A stretch of 64,000 nucleotides of DNA from Phytophthora sp. 'mugwort' (GCA_033558025.1 JAUCEF010000001.1:744001-808000), one strand, 5' to 3'. Shown: positions 1-11,240, numbered from the stretch's first letter. Translations and numbers: made by a program. Notes: generated by a model from the letters alone, not told the origin.

Positions 1-1199
1 GTGTGGATCATGTCCGCGCTTTTGGTCACGTAGATGAAAGCCGTTCTCCAGCCGGTAGTACGTGCGGAAGTTGTTTGCGAGGTCGTCCATGGACTGTTTG
101 CGCCTCTTGTAGTAGTACACGCGCTGCAGGATGTTCCGCTGGAAGATGTCTTCGGACTGGCGGTATTCCTCAGTCTCCCGGGCGACGGTCGGGTGCGGCA
201 CCTTGAGGATCTGGCCGTCGTACTTGGCATAGAGCATGGACCGGTAGTGCACGAGGATCGACAAAAACGCCTCCTGGTAGCGCTTGTCGCTCATGATGCT
301 GTTGATGAGCGTCGGGTCCTTCGGGCGCTCGGTCGGATTTGCCGGGTCGCACTCGTGCTTGAAGCATATTTTGAACCGGTAGGACATAAATCTGCGCCAC
401 ACGGCGTGCTCGGTGGTCTCGATGATGAAGCGGTGGTTCGTGGTGACGATATGGTTGCAGTTCGCGCGGAAGTTCTCCTGCTCCTTGTACAGCTGCCGGC
501 CGGACAGTGCCTCGCTGCCCGTGACCTCCTTCACCCTGGATAGGCATGGACAGGTCATTAATGGTCGCGCGACTCGTGAGCACATCCATGCTGACCGGAG
601 CCGTCGCGATCCTGTCCTTGACCGATGGGAAAGGCGCACTATTCGTTGGCATATGTACCTGGCCACATTAGCAGCGCGCGGTCATACGCGAACGCGAAGC
701 AGGCGGCGCAGGCTGTGGTCACACCAACCTCGCTGAAGGAATCCGTGCAGCGGGCGCAGGCGTCGACCGTATCCTCGCAGCAATTCGGTGCCAGCTTGCC
801 TGGCAGCGAGTTGCTAAACGCTTCGACCTGACGGAAGGATGCGTTGTAGTTCTTCTGGATATGATCCAGGTGGCCGAGCATCTTCGAGAGGGACGAGTGG
901 CCTGCGCGGTTCGTGTTGATGGCGAGGCTCAGGGCCGACACCGCGTGGTCGGGCGTCGGGGTCCCCGTCACGTACAGGTTGGGCGCGATGCTGGTGATTT
1001 TACCCGAACCCGTCGTGCTCAGCAGCACTACCACACTGTCGCTCATGTCCGTGGCAGCGCGGTTGTCGATGCGCTCATCGAACAACGACAAGATGTAGTC
1101 GATGGGCACCATGCCGTCCAGTCTTGCCTGGTCTCGCCCATGCGGGCGACGAGCGAACCCTTGTTCAGTAACGTGATAGGTATATTTGATTTCTTGCAT
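1..1199 (-). pseudogene. NCLDV-type D5-like SF3 helicase-primase remnant
   Basis: Read on the minus strand, bases about 540 down to 1 stay open in one frame and carry the C-terminal half of a D5-like superfamily 3 helicase. The motif TTNHRF is followed by a conserved Trp-Arg-Arg (AVWRRF) and a Tyr/Lys-rich tail. The frame slips near 540 and again near 650, and the 639-1199 segment continues in another frame as the probable upstream part. The phosphate-binding loop region near 640-670 is disrupted, so ATPase activity is not expected. In the family, D5-like proteins unwind DNA during replication of large DNA viruses (poxviruses, asfarviruses, mimivirus relatives). Here it is a decayed chromosomal copy and runs off the left edge. 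The C-terminal identification is fairly sure; the 639-1199 segment is less so. Confidence 0.6.
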
Positions 1200-1208
1200 A
1201 TTTGACAG

Positions 1209-1424
1209 CTATATTTTATTATGGAGGTCACTGAGAATATTCACGCTCTTGAGCAGCTCCAGCATGTTGATCGCTGCGTTCAAGTCGTTGCGGTCCCAGT
1301 AGATATCATTGCAATCATCGTGGCCGCGGCGCAGCACTCCGTAGCCCATCTTGTTCTCAAACGGCACCCTCCGCTCGGTTCCGTGAGAGCGAGCAACCAG
1401 CCTTAAAACGCCCTCCCTTTCCAC
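1209..1424 (-). pseudogene. Fanzor/TnpB-like C-terminal fragment
   Basis: A 71-codon minus-strand frame ends in GYGVLRRGHDDCNDIYWDR followed by NDLNAAINML and a short charged tail. This resembles the end of TnpB/Fanzor RNA-guided nucleases, where a zinc-finger half is followed by a W-x-RD-x-NAA-x-N block carrying the last RuvC aspartate. The block is slightly disturbed (an extra residue between R and D), and the first CxxC pair is not visible. The rest of the protein is absent or shifted. Fanzors are known in eukaryotes and in large DNA viruses, including oomycete genomes, so the neighbouring viral fragment is consistent. Only about 50 residues support the call. Confidence 0.45.
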
Positions 1425-1662
1425 TCAATGCTTACCCCATATCGCTCAAACGTGGCCGTTTGTATCTCATGTCAGCAGTCTGAAGAGGCGTGTTCAGGAA
1501 GTGCTCGCTTACTGGGAGCGCACTCACACGATTTACCCGAACGTGGAAATGTACCCCGAGATGAAGAACTACAAACGGACGCCGCTCTCGCATGAGCCGC
1601 CATGTGGTGAAGAACTACATCAACGGACGCCGCTCTCTCATGGTGGCATAGCGGACACTTGA
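1411..1662 (+). other. Unassigned open fragment with internal direct repeat
   Basis: A plus-strand frame is open from about 1411 to the stop at 1660-1662 and encodes a hydrophilic peptide including YWERTHTIYPNVEMYPEMK. I do not recognise it. Two imperfect copies of a roughly 40-bp unit (about 1562-1603 and 1609-1649, both containing cggacgccgctct) make the end of the frame repetitive and suggest a local duplication. It is probably another scrap of the viral insertion. Confidence 0.25.
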
Positions 1663-1959
1663 TGTGGAAAATCAGTCCGAACCAGGTGGAGATATGGGAG
1701 TTGAACGAAATGGTGAAGCCGGTGCTCTAGATTTGCTAAAGTATTAATAGTTAGCAAACGTAAATATTTGATGGTTGTACCTTCGCGCCGTTCAGAGGAA
1801 TTGGTGCTTGTATGTGGGGCATATGTTACCAAATTTGCGAGCGGTTACAATTCGTAAGGTCGCGCGAGCCACTGCACCTAATGGTTTATTCTTTCCTCTG
1901 CTACCCGGCGCGCAGTTCCCTTTTCCTTCCATTCTCTGTCTTCTCTACCCATTGACGAC

Positions 1960-2630
1960 CTAGACGTTGTCATCAAACTCATTGGCACGCTGCAGGAGCA
2001 GGTGACCGAATTGAACGGCCACATGCGCGAGCTGCAAGAGAACAATGCACAAGCCGCTGTCGAGGCCAGGGAGATATACAAGACCCTCAACGCAAAGTTC
2101 GACATGTTTAACAATCTCGAGGCGCAGTCGCGCGAGTCGATCCAGCAGCAGACGGTTTCGACGGCTCCATAGCTCGCTTGCGAACTGGGAGATCTTTAGG
2201 CGGATCATGTCATGAGCGTGGAGCGCGTTGAGCTGGAACACCAGGTCGGGAGACCATGCGTGGGCACTGCCGTTGCGATGAGCCTTGCTATTGGAGTGCA
2301 GGAGGTTGTTACGCCTGCGCCAGCGAGTTACGAAGCCGCGACAGGTCGAACGGGTTCGCTGCGGCTTGCCCAGCTGCTGCCATCAAGAGCCGCATCGTGC
2401 GCCGCATGCATGGCGGCCAGCTGCATCCGTTTATCGACAGCGGAGGCAAGTTCTACCTGAGCCGACGGGTCGAGTACTACCCGGACCTGGAGCTGATCAC
2501 GCTGAAATACATCAAGACCGACATCTCGGAGTTTGGCATCACCTCTTTCATCATGAAGTGCAAGAAGATCCACGTTCCGAAAAAATATGATGTGTACAAC
2601 AACGTCAGCTTCCATCGCCTGCTTTGTTAA
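1960..2630 (+). pseudogene. Coiled-coil plus conserved-tail fragment, probably viral
   Basis: Bases 1960-2172 encode a short coiled coil rich in Gln, Glu and Asn (LQEQVTELNGHMRELQENN), ending at a stop. After a degenerate stretch, a second frame (about 2380-2630) encodes a well-formed basic segment with RRMHGGQLHPFID and LSRRVEYYPDLELI. The two parts are in different frames. The arrangement (coiled coil, then a compact basic C-terminal domain) resembles KilA-N/MSV199-type proteins of large DNA viruses, but I cannot confirm the family. It belongs with the D5-like fragment by position and base composition. Confidence 0.3.
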
Positions 2631-2665
2631 GGCCACTTCATCGTCCTAAAAAACTCGCTTTCAGA

Positions 2666-2855
2666 ATTCATAACCAGAATGGTTGGTATAATCGATGTTA
2701 TACTGCGTCTAGGCAATCACATACGATGTTCTAGTGGGCAACAACGTTCCGCTAGCACTCCACTTACTCTTAATCTCACTTCTACTTTCATTCTCTCATC
2801 TACAAGTCTCTTCTCCTCCTCATCCGTCACCAAGCGCAAGCGTGCTACCGCAATA
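2666..2855 (+). repeat. 5' LTR copy of the copia element
   Basis: This 190-bp segment matches 9253-9442 with about 14 differences by hand alignment (about 93 per cent identity). Gag coding starts 29 bp downstream. The outer ends do not show a clean TG...CA pair, so the true borders may lie a few bases inside the repeat. Confidence 0.7.
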
Positions 2856-2884
2856 GGTCATGAGTCCCAGCCAAGCCTCAAACG

Positions 2885-4162
2885 ATGACTTTCCCCGACT
2901 CTCCGGGGGGTGCAAGAAAATTCGATGTGTGGAAGGCCCGAGTAAGTGCTTCGCTGGACGCTAAGTATCTCCTCGGCTTCGTCACCACGAAGGACTACGA
3001 TGGGGAGAGCGAAGACGAAGACGACGACAACCTTGAAGACGGCTCCGACATGTCCGACATCGACGACGAGACCAAGTCTGTCTCGTCTGCCGAGTCGACT
3101 CGGACGCAGTCGACTTCGAGGATAGCTCCGACGAGCTACAGCCCAGCGACAATGACGATGCCAGCCCGTCTACCAAGAAGGCTAAGCGAGAGATATCTCT
3201 CCGGTCCGCTCGTTTGCCAACCGCAAGGGAGCACGTGACCGCAAACCAGCAAAGAAGGAGAGACCGAGTCCTCTGTCAGCCCGGCAGCTACGTCGCATGG
3301 AGGCACAGACCAAGGCTTTTCTGATGAAGACATGGACGACACGCATATCCGTCTGGTCAAGAACCTCACGTCCGCCTACGACATTTTCCAGGCGATCTGC
3401 GCGAAGTACGAGGGTGCCGCCTTCCACGGCGACCCTTACTTCATCCAGCATTTTCTCATGGAGATCAAGTACGAGGAAGGAAGTGACCTCACGAGCTTCT
3501 CCCTCGAGCTGAAGAGCGCGATGAAAGCCGCGTCCGAGGCCACTGAATCGGCTCTCACGGATGGACAGAAGTCTCTGTACCTCTTCCACTCGATGACGAA
3601 GTCCTGGAAGGACGATCTCCGAGTTTGGAAAGGTACGCGGAAGTAGATCCCGTATGACGAGCTCAAGATGAGCATCGAGGCGAAGGTGCGCGAGATGCAA
3701 GCTCAAGACGCTACAGCCCTCGCCAAAGGTACTCCCGAAAGCCAGAGCACCAGGAATGAGCGTGCTTTGATTGCTCCGGCGGATGAGTTGGCACTGGCAG
3801 CTCAAGTACCAGTAGCTACTAACATCTGCGGCTACTGCCAGAAGCCCCATCACAACATTCGGCAATACCGCGGTCTCCAGAAAGAATTGCGCGATGGCAC
3901 CGTTAAGGAAGGCACTGTACTTCCAGCTAACTTCGAGCTGCGTGGTGCGAGTACCCACCGGCCCCATCCTTACCACCACAACCAAGAAAGACCTGGTCGC
4001 GGACGTGGTCGTGGCGTGGTCGTGTTGGTGGCCGCGGTCGTGGTGGTCGCGGCGGTCGCAGTGGCCGTCGTGGTAACGACACCTCTGGACATCGGCCAAC
4101 ACGCCGCGATGAAGGTGACTACGATCAGTCTCGCCGTAACGATGCGCTCATTGCCGTCGTGA
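2885..4162 (+). pseudogene. Copia gag
   Basis: Three plus-strand frames in succession (2885-3238, 3332-3646, 3668-4162) carry a gag-like protein. It begins MTFPDSPGGARKFDVWKARV, has an acidic linker, then the UBN2-like core with KYEGAAFHGDPYFIQHFLME. A zinc-knuckle remnant CGYCQKPHHNIRQY follows, in which the expected final Cys is Tyr. It ends in a long Arg/Gly/Val-rich tail caused by low-complexity cgtggt repeats near 4000-4080. In the family, Gag packages the retrotransposon RNA into a particle. Two frameshifts and a stop at 3644-3646 make it inactive. Confidence 0.75.
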
Positions 4163-4219
4163 CAACCGTGTAAACGGTCGCGCCGGCTATCAGCCTCAGA
4201 GCTCAGGCCACCACGAATT

Positions 4220-5576
4220 TCGACTTAAGCTGGACTGTCGACTCTGGTTGCAGCAGTCACGTGACCCTGCATGCTGAATGGTTCAACAAAAACTCTAGCT
4301 AGTGGAGGCATCACCGTTGGGGGAAATCGCAGGTCCCGATTGAAGCTATTGGAACGGAGGAGATCGGGGTCAAGGACTCCAAGGGTGTCGAGAGAACGCT
4401 CACGTTCCATGATGTGCTTTACGCACCACAGTACAACCTACTATCGGTTGCTGCTGCTGCTGACAACGGGCAACCGCTTCACCTTCAAACACACGGTGTA
4501 CACGGTCCAGACTGACCAACGCTTCAACCACAAGGCGACGAAATCCGCAACCTCGAAGTTGTATCAGTTCGTCGCGTCGCCGATTCAAAATCACGAAGCT
4601 CACGTGGCAACGACAGGTAAGCCCACTCCTCTTCTGCTCTTGCACAAACACCTCGGCCGTCCTAACGTACGTGTGTTACAGGCACTCACGAGAGACCCAG
4701 CGGTAACCGGACTCGATGCTCGACCCGTAGTTCGGCCAAACTCTTTCTTTTGCACTGCATGTACATACGCGAAGTCCCACCGCGCTCCATTTCTTTGTAA
4801 TAGACGTATTGAACGCTCTACCGCGCCTTTACAAAAGGTTCACAGTGAATCTGTGGCCGTCTTCCCGTTCATAGCCTCAGCGGCTGTCGCTACTTTGTGG
4901 TCTTCATCGACGATTTTAGCCGTTACACGTTCGTATATCCGATCAAGGCACGTAGTCAACTCTATGAGTGCTATGAAAACTTCCGGATGAGAGCCTTGAA
5001 CATATTCCGTCGAGATGTTCACACTCTGGAGTACATCAATATACAGTACGATGTAGATATCCAAGCCCTGCAAGCAGATAATGCAAAGGAATACGAGAAG
5101 CTGGGTCGTCTCATCTTCTCAAAGTATGGAACACACCCTCAGTTCACCAATGTGTACACTCCACAGCAGAACGCGCGGCAGAACGACGCATGCGCACGAT
5201 CATGGAACGAGTTCGCTTTGCTAATAGGTGCCTCCCTACCAAAAGCGCTCTGGGCAGAATGTGTAACTCATGTGACGACACTGCTCAATATGACACCAAG
5301 TGTCAACACACACAACCGTACACTGTACGAATTGTGGCGTAACCGCATGCCATCTATTGAATATCTCAAAAAGTGTTTGGATGCGCCGCATATGCACACA
5401 TAAATGAACCTTATAAAGACAAACTGGATGCTCGAGGCCAGCTTTGTATTTACCTAGGCATTCCCGACCACAAGAGAGGCTATCGACTGATGGACGTGAA
5501 GACCCAACGCATTGTTTACAGTCGCGATGTGGTATTCAATGAGACGGAGGTTCCGCCACTCGTCGGCATTAAGTGA
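4220..5576 (+). pseudogene. Copia protease and integrase
   Basis: The aspartic protease motif WTVDSGCSSHV is at about 4231. The integrase zinc-binding region follows near 4640-4790 (HLGRPN, then CTACTYAKSHRAPF), and the catalytic core at 4897-5403 keeps Asp in VFIDDFSR and Asp in LQADNAKEY. The glutamate expected after the QQN motif is missing (QNARQNDACARS). The C-terminal part continues to 5576 after a frameshift at about 5375. The missing Glu and at least three frame changes show it cannot integrate DNA. Confidence 0.75.
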
Positions 5577-5865
5577 CGCCCAACCCACTTCCGCTACCAG
5601 CGCACTTATCAGCTGACTATCCAGTCGTTGCCGACCGTCCTGTACTTTCGCCTGTGACCTGCCCAGTCCCACAGGTCGGACCAAGTGACGAAACCCCAGT
5701 ACCATTTTAACCAGTATCTTCTACGAGTCAGCTTCGTCTTCCTCCACTCAGGAGGCACTTGATCGTGGTGTTTGCCCTTACTTTTTTGTAACGGAAACGG
5801 CCTCACCACCTCCATCGATATCTTCCAAACGCCCTCGCTACGAGGAAGAAATCAACCTCGGTGAT

Positions 5866-7600
5866 TTGACGGCTCCAGAAGATATCCGAGAGGCGGAGGA
5901 ACGAGTTTCTCAGATGCTCAGCCTACTTGCCATTCGGGATGTACCTGAACCAGAGACGTTCAAAGCTGCCATGAACTCGGAATACTCACGAGAGTGGCGT
6001 AAGGCGGCACAATTCGAATACAAGTTGCTCACCACAAACAGAACCTGGGTACTATATCTCCTCCAAAAGGACGCCAAGATCCTCCAGAACCGATGGGTTT
6101 CGTAGTCAAGTACAATGGTACAGGTGAAATTGACCGCTTCAAAGCGCGCCTAGTAATTAAAGGTTTTCTACAACGATATGACGTTGACTACAACGAAATC
6201 TTTGCCCCTGTCATACGCATGGAAGTACTCCGACTCCTACTCTAACGATCGCTGCACTACTGGATTTTGAAATCCATCAGATGGATGTCAAGACGGCCTT
6301 CCTCAATGGTTACCTGGACGAAGAAATCTACATGACACAGCCAGAAAATTTTGCCGTACCGGGAAAAGAACACCTCATGTGCAAACTGCTCAAAAGCCTC
6401 TACGGTCTCAAACAAGCACCCCGCATCTGGTACCAGACATTGTCAGAGTTTCTTAAGAGCCTCGGATTTCGAAAACTAATCAAGGACCGATGGGTGTTCA
6501 TGGCAAGAATTGATGGCCATGTGTGCTATGTAGCAGTATACGTCGATGACTTGCTCATTATTGCACCGACTGTCGGCCTCGTTTGTCCTATCAAATCAGC
6601 CCTCAAGACGAGATTCTCCATGACAGATTTGGGGGAGGCAAAGTATATCCTCGGCTGGTCAATTGAACGTAATCGTGAAGCCCGAACGATTTTTATTCAT
6701 CAGCGCAAATACACCACCACTGCACTCGATCGTTTCAAACACTAATATCCAGTTGCGACGCCATCAGACCGCATCATAAAGCTATCAAAAGCAATGCAAC
6801 CTCAAACGCAACTTGAGAAGAATAAAATGAAAGGCATACCGTACCGAGAAGTTGTTGGCAGTGTCATGTATCTTATGGTTGGCACCCGCCCAGATCTAGC
6901 CTTTTACATGCGAGATGTAAGTCAGTACCTCACTAATCCAGGCACTGAGGACTGGAACGCAGCGACCAGAGGTCTTAAATATCTATCTGGTACCGCAATC
7001 TATGGCCTGCTACTTGGAGGATCGAAGACGGTGGATCGAAACACCCTAGCTGACCACCTCACAGCTTATACAGACTCGGACTACGCTAACTGTCCTGACA
7101 CCAGACGCTCTGTCGGTGGATACATTTACAATGATCGATCGATGTCCGATATCGTGGCTGTCAAGAAAAAAAAAAAAAAACACACACACACCATACCGTA
7201 GTGCTCTCGACCACGGAGGCCGAGTAGATCGCATTGTGTCACTGCATGCAGGAAATGAATGATATTCCTCAAACTGCTACTTAAAGAGCTTGGATTCGAG
7301 ACTACCAAACCGATCACGATCATGGAAGCCAACAAAGTTGCATTAAGATAGCAAACAACGCCGAACTTCACGCTCGATCCAAACACATCGAAATTCGTTA
7401 CCATTTTGTCCTGGAGAAAGTTGAGCGACCTGAATTCGTCATCGTGTATTGTAACGCAGAAACTATGGTTGCCGACATCTTCACTAAGGCACTTGACAAG
7501 CACGAGTTTAGAGCTTAACGACGCAAGCTTGGCATGCACTCTTTCGAATCGCTTTGCAGTAATTGAAGTAATACAAAGCAACAGTTTTCACTTCACTACA
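5866..7600 (+). pseudogene. Copia reverse transcriptase and RNase H
   Basis: The fragment 5866-6105 opens the RT domain and ends at a frameshift near ILQNRWV. The palm continues at 6281-6745 with MDVKTAFLNGYLDEEIYM and the catalytic YVDD box at about 6537. The RNase H part follows (6794-7201), with the first catalytic Asp in AYTDSDYANCPDTRRS. It is interrupted at 7164-7192 by an A-run and CA repeat. Remnants of the RNase H tail continue to about 7600. Frameshifts and stops make the enzyme dead. Confidence 0.8.
7164..7192. repeat. Poly(A)-CA microsatellite inside RNase H
   Basis: A run of about 15 A is followed by five CA units within the RNase H coding region of the copia element, ending the reading frame. 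It looks like a simple-repeat expansion or a poly(A) insertion scar. Confidence 0.8.
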
Positions 7601-7767
7601 TATTGAGTCACAGGATAGCAGGAGGTTTTCCCTTGTAGAAAGGTTTACTCACTGCAATCCAGAAAGGTCTTACCCTCACAGAGGTTTCCCTGGTACACAG
7701 CCGCCAAATACACAATACTAATGAGTGAAGTGAGTAAGAAGCAAAGCTGCACAATTGTATTGAAATC

Positions 7768-8580
7768 TTATTTCTCGATCTCGACCTTGCGCAAGAACAT
7801 GACGCGCTCAATCCACTCGCCGAAAGCCGATAGACTCTTCTGAACCTTATCGTCGTACACGGTGCGCCGCTTACCAGCAGCCTTCAGCGTAAACGCATGC
7901 CCGACAGCCATCGAATTAAGGGCCGCGACGAAGTAAACCCCGTCACCCAACTCTAAGCGCATGATAGCCTCAACAAGCGGTGTCCAGAGCAATGGAAATT
8001 CTTGTCAAACTCACCAGCCGAAAAGCGAGAACCGTCCCGCTTAAACTGGGCCACGAACGCCCGAAATATTGTCCACGAAACTCCGCGAGAAACGTCTACC
8101 TTCGTTCTTTAGCAGCCGCCAAGAACAGTTCAATCTGCTCGTCCGGCACCAGGTTGCTGTCGCCCAGGAGGCTGCTTGCCTGCTGCAGAGCCTTGAACAT
8201 GCAGGTCCCAGCGGCATTGGCACTAGCGACGGCTGGGTAGTTAGTAGCGACGAACTTGAGATAATCTTCCTTGCGGCCAGCGTCGACCCAGCGCCGACCA
8301 CCTTCAAGGCGTCGCCAAAGCCGTCTTGAACCAAACTGGCTCGTGGTTCCCAAATATGCGGCTGCTTGCCGTACTTGTACGTCGTCCAGACAACGCGGTA
8401 CCAATGCTTGGCCTTGTCGTCGGTCTTGCGATCCTTGATGTAGCTCACCTTCCACTTGTGAGTCACTAACCGATACATTCGCTCAGCAGCCGCACGGCGA
8501 CGAGGACCGTTACCTCCGATGGAAATTCGGGTCTGCTTGTATGAGCCATGATCGCCGAGGCTGCTGCAAACCGTTAGGCT
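7768..8580 (-). pseudogene. Chromodomain and OTU-like cysteine protease fragment
   Basis: Read on the minus strand from about 8580, an open frame leads into a chromodomain-like segment (HWYRVVWTTYKY, then HIWEPRASL). After a frameshift comes a segment with a possible catalytic Cys (AAGTCMFKALQQASSLLGD) and an acidic helix (PDEQIELFLAAAKERR). A further fragment at 7768-7992 carries GHAFTLKAAGKRRTVYDD, which could supply the catalytic His and Asp. Order and spacing resemble an OTU-type papain-fold protease fused to a chromodomain, as found in some retroelement proteins. It lies antisense between the copia RNase H and the 3' LTR copy. Frameshifts make it a pseudogene. The protease call is an inference from two short motifs. 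Confidence 0.4.
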
Positions 8581-9252
8581 TTTAGAGAACCTCAGTCAAC
8601 CACAGCTGCACAACAGAAAAGCAAGAAATCCCAACAGAGGCACTAGACAAAGAAGACACTTCAAAAGCAAAGCAAAACCAATGTATTTAAGAACCCCGTC
8701 GCTCACTTGTGTGCTAACTGTCTAAAGCTCGAATGAGGCAACACGCGACAGACCGCGACGGCCTACCAAAGGCTCCAACTGCTCTATACAGACCAGATAC
8801 AAGTTGGGTATCGACAATCCATTTGCACATCAAAAGATTGAGGCGAAGTGACGAGGCTTGAACCGTCATAATCTATTACCCTGAAGGTTAATAAGTTTTG
8901 GCAAACCTTCTCATTTCTCCATTAGCGTTGCCGAACGCACTTGGCCTGGCAAGACAAATACCAAGCCGGCTCCTGCAGAGGCTCCCAACGCGGAGACTCC
9001 AAATCCGGCCCCCGATGGCCCGTTGACACTCTGGGAGCGTCAGAAAACGCAAAAAGCAGGTTACGAGACATGATTTTTGAAAGCTGACTGAAAGCATTAG
9101 AGAGGGGTGTGTGCACTCCTTTTTAACCAATCAAATTTCCCTGATGCCGAGCCAGGGAGGCTGTTGAGGTTTCGGCTCGACAGGCTGTTACCAATACCGT
9201 AAATCTCCTCTACCTTATAATAAAAGGATACTGTACATGGTGACTCTTCAAT

Positions 9253-9442
9253 ATTCATAACCAGAATGGTTGGTAGACACGATGTTATACTGTGTTTAGG
9301 CAATCACATAAGATGTTTTAGTGAGCAACAACGTTCCGCTAGCACTCCACTAACTCTTAATCTTACTTCTACTTTCATCCTCTCTTCTACAAGTCTCTTC
9401 GCCTCCTCATCCGTCACGAAGCGCAAGCGTGCTACCGCAATA
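9253..9442 (+). repeat. 3' LTR copy of the copia element
   Basis: It matches 2666-2855 over its full length. The sequence left of it (9200-9252) shows no clear polypurine tract. Confidence 0.65.
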
Positions 9443-10677
9443 CACAATATGGTGCAAATGCGAATTTGTGTATGATTGTGTGTGATTTGTGTAGTAGGGA
9501 CTAGGCGTTTGTATTTTTTTCCTGTTTTTCTGCACATAAATGCTGTCATTTAGCACCGTTGGAGCCGCTGCTTGTGGACACAGTTTCAAACTGTAATCAG
9601 CGTCAAGACGAAGATGCCTGATTTACTGATTCGACGACCCAAACTCGCACGTGCGACACCTAAAGATTCAAATTTTAGAGGTTGCTGTGAGCCATGGTCA
9701 CGAGAGTATGGCGCGTACACAACACATGCGCCTCATCTGGCTTTGCAGAGAAAAGGAAAACAACTTCGTTACTTGAATCGACAGCTGCCGGGATTCAAGT
9801 GCAAAAATAATAAATGTGTGCGCCACTTATCGTCGGTAGTATGCATCCCTCGATGATCATCATCGGCCGTCGTCCTGGATAGCTAAATGCTACCTGGCAC
9901 TGTATGGCACATTCTTAGGTGGATGATCGTTTTGTGTTTACCAATCCCGATCAGTACCATGTGTTTCCAACCAGAAAGGAGCGGCTAATTGACTTTTCCA
10001 TGAGATTTGTCAAGGGTTGGCTTCGATGGAGAGGAGACTTGAGTAGAAGAGAGTAAAATGAGTTGTGCTTGAGAAGTTAAGTTGGCGATGTCTGCAGAGG
10101 TCTCTCATGTCCATTCAGGTGAGCATGGCTACATTGTGTAGTGTACGTACCATTGTGCAATCACCACAGACTATCTAAAGTAATGCATATGTTTGATAGT
10201 AGGTTTGGTATGGCCCACATAAGTGGGTTTCATTCGGCACGATCCCTATCTCGCAACAGCCTCTCTTGGAGAATGGCTGAGGTTGCAGAGCAGGCGTTAC
10301 ATGCAGCTTGGGACGTAGCTGTGTCGATGTTGTCCTGCCAGCGGCGTTATTCTCTGGATTTTATCCAAAATAGTTGGTGCGGTACGAGTGGTCGTGCAAT
10401 TATCTATGTACACGAATATAATATATACCTCCACCGCATATGCTAACTATAATATGGTTCCCTGAACCTGTAAGAATTGATACCTGTACGGATTTGCATA
10501 ACATCCGGTCGTGATGTTGCCTGTGTCTTTACAACGGACACTTTATTAATCGGTTTGGTCGTTTAGAAATTTAAGCTGAAGATCTGTAGAGTACTGTAGG
10601 CTGAGCAACCTTCGTTCGACAAGCTTTGGAAGTCAAGCAGATCGGCAGCTGAAAACATGCGCCGTCGTTTTGATCAT
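9443..10677. other. Stretch without recognisable gene
   Basis: Only short frames without recognised motifs are present, the longest about 100 codons. I see no RNA gene. It is probably decayed repeat DNA. Confidence 0.5.
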
Positions 10678-10754
10678 CGCTAGAGAGAAATTCTCGATCG
10701 TTGGCGCTATCGGGGCTATCGAAAGCGCCAACGATCGAGAATTTCTCTCTAGCG
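10678..10754. repeat. Perfect 31-bp inverted repeat (long hairpin)
   Basis: Arms at 10678-10708 and 10724-10754 are perfectly complementary and separated by a 15-base loop (10709-10723). With one mismatch the stem extends a few more bases on each side. A transcript through it would form a 31-bp stem. The surrounding 10571-10825 minus-strand frame reads through both arms but has no recognised domain. Confidence 0.9.
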
Positions 10755-11224
10755 AAGATATCAATTATGTCAATACCGTCTCCTTCGATTAAGAAGGAGA
10801 GAAGATGATCCAAATGATGCCTCATTCTTCCCCGTCGTTGTCACGTCCAATGTACACCGAGCTGAATTCAATGCTGAATCGACGAATCAGTTCTGCAAGC
10901 GTAATGAACAAACACTCCATCAATTCCCTGCGATTTCTGCCCCCGGAAAGGTCAATCTTTCACAAGCGAAGCAACGAGTTTGCAAAAGATACGAGACGGC
11001 AAGACTGCAACATGCCGCTCTTACAGACAGCAAGGACAGGTTGCCATTTCCACTTTAACTTGACCTTGATCCATTTATATTGTCCCTTTTTGCGTTAAAA
11101 TGCTAACCTAAAACTACTCCGTCCGAAATTTTATGTCTTCTAAATGTCAAAACCGCCCTTCGTTCTGGCGTATTGCACCGTCCCGGATATGACTTCACCT
11201 CTTCGACAAAAAAAAATAACTAAG
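10755..11224. other. Stretch without recognisable gene
   Basis: Short frames only and no motif recognised. An A-run at about 11208-11216 precedes the small palindrome at 11225-11240. Confidence 0.5.
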
Positions 11225-11240
11225 CCGTGCCAAGGCACGG
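11225..11240. repeat. Short GC-rich palindrome, possible Helitron 3' hairpin
   Basis: The sequence ccgtgccaaggcacgg has 7-bp arms and a 2-base loop. On the minus strand it lies about 80 bp beyond the end of the helicase fragment, followed by a T-rich stretch. Helitrons usually end in a short hairpin soon after the helicase gene, so position and shape fit, although no canonical CTRR end is seen. Confidence 0.4.

Larger units (their letters stand above)
2666..9442 (+). mobile_element. Degenerate Ty1/copia retrotransposon
   Basis: Two 190-bp direct repeats at 2666-2855 and 9253-9442 flank gag, protease, integrase, reverse transcriptase and RNase H in the order typical of Ty1/copia. The coding part is broken by many frameshifts and stops. 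The interval 7640-9250 contains unrelated minus-strand sequence, so either another element inserted before the 3' repeat or the right repeat belongs to a different insertion. I found no matching target-site duplication, so the element boundaries are approximate. Confidence 0.7.

Noticed and set aside
9304..9549. Minus-strand frame of 81 codons over the right LTR copy
   Set aside because: It is the reverse of the LTR repeat; the matching frame in the left copy is not conserved as protein.
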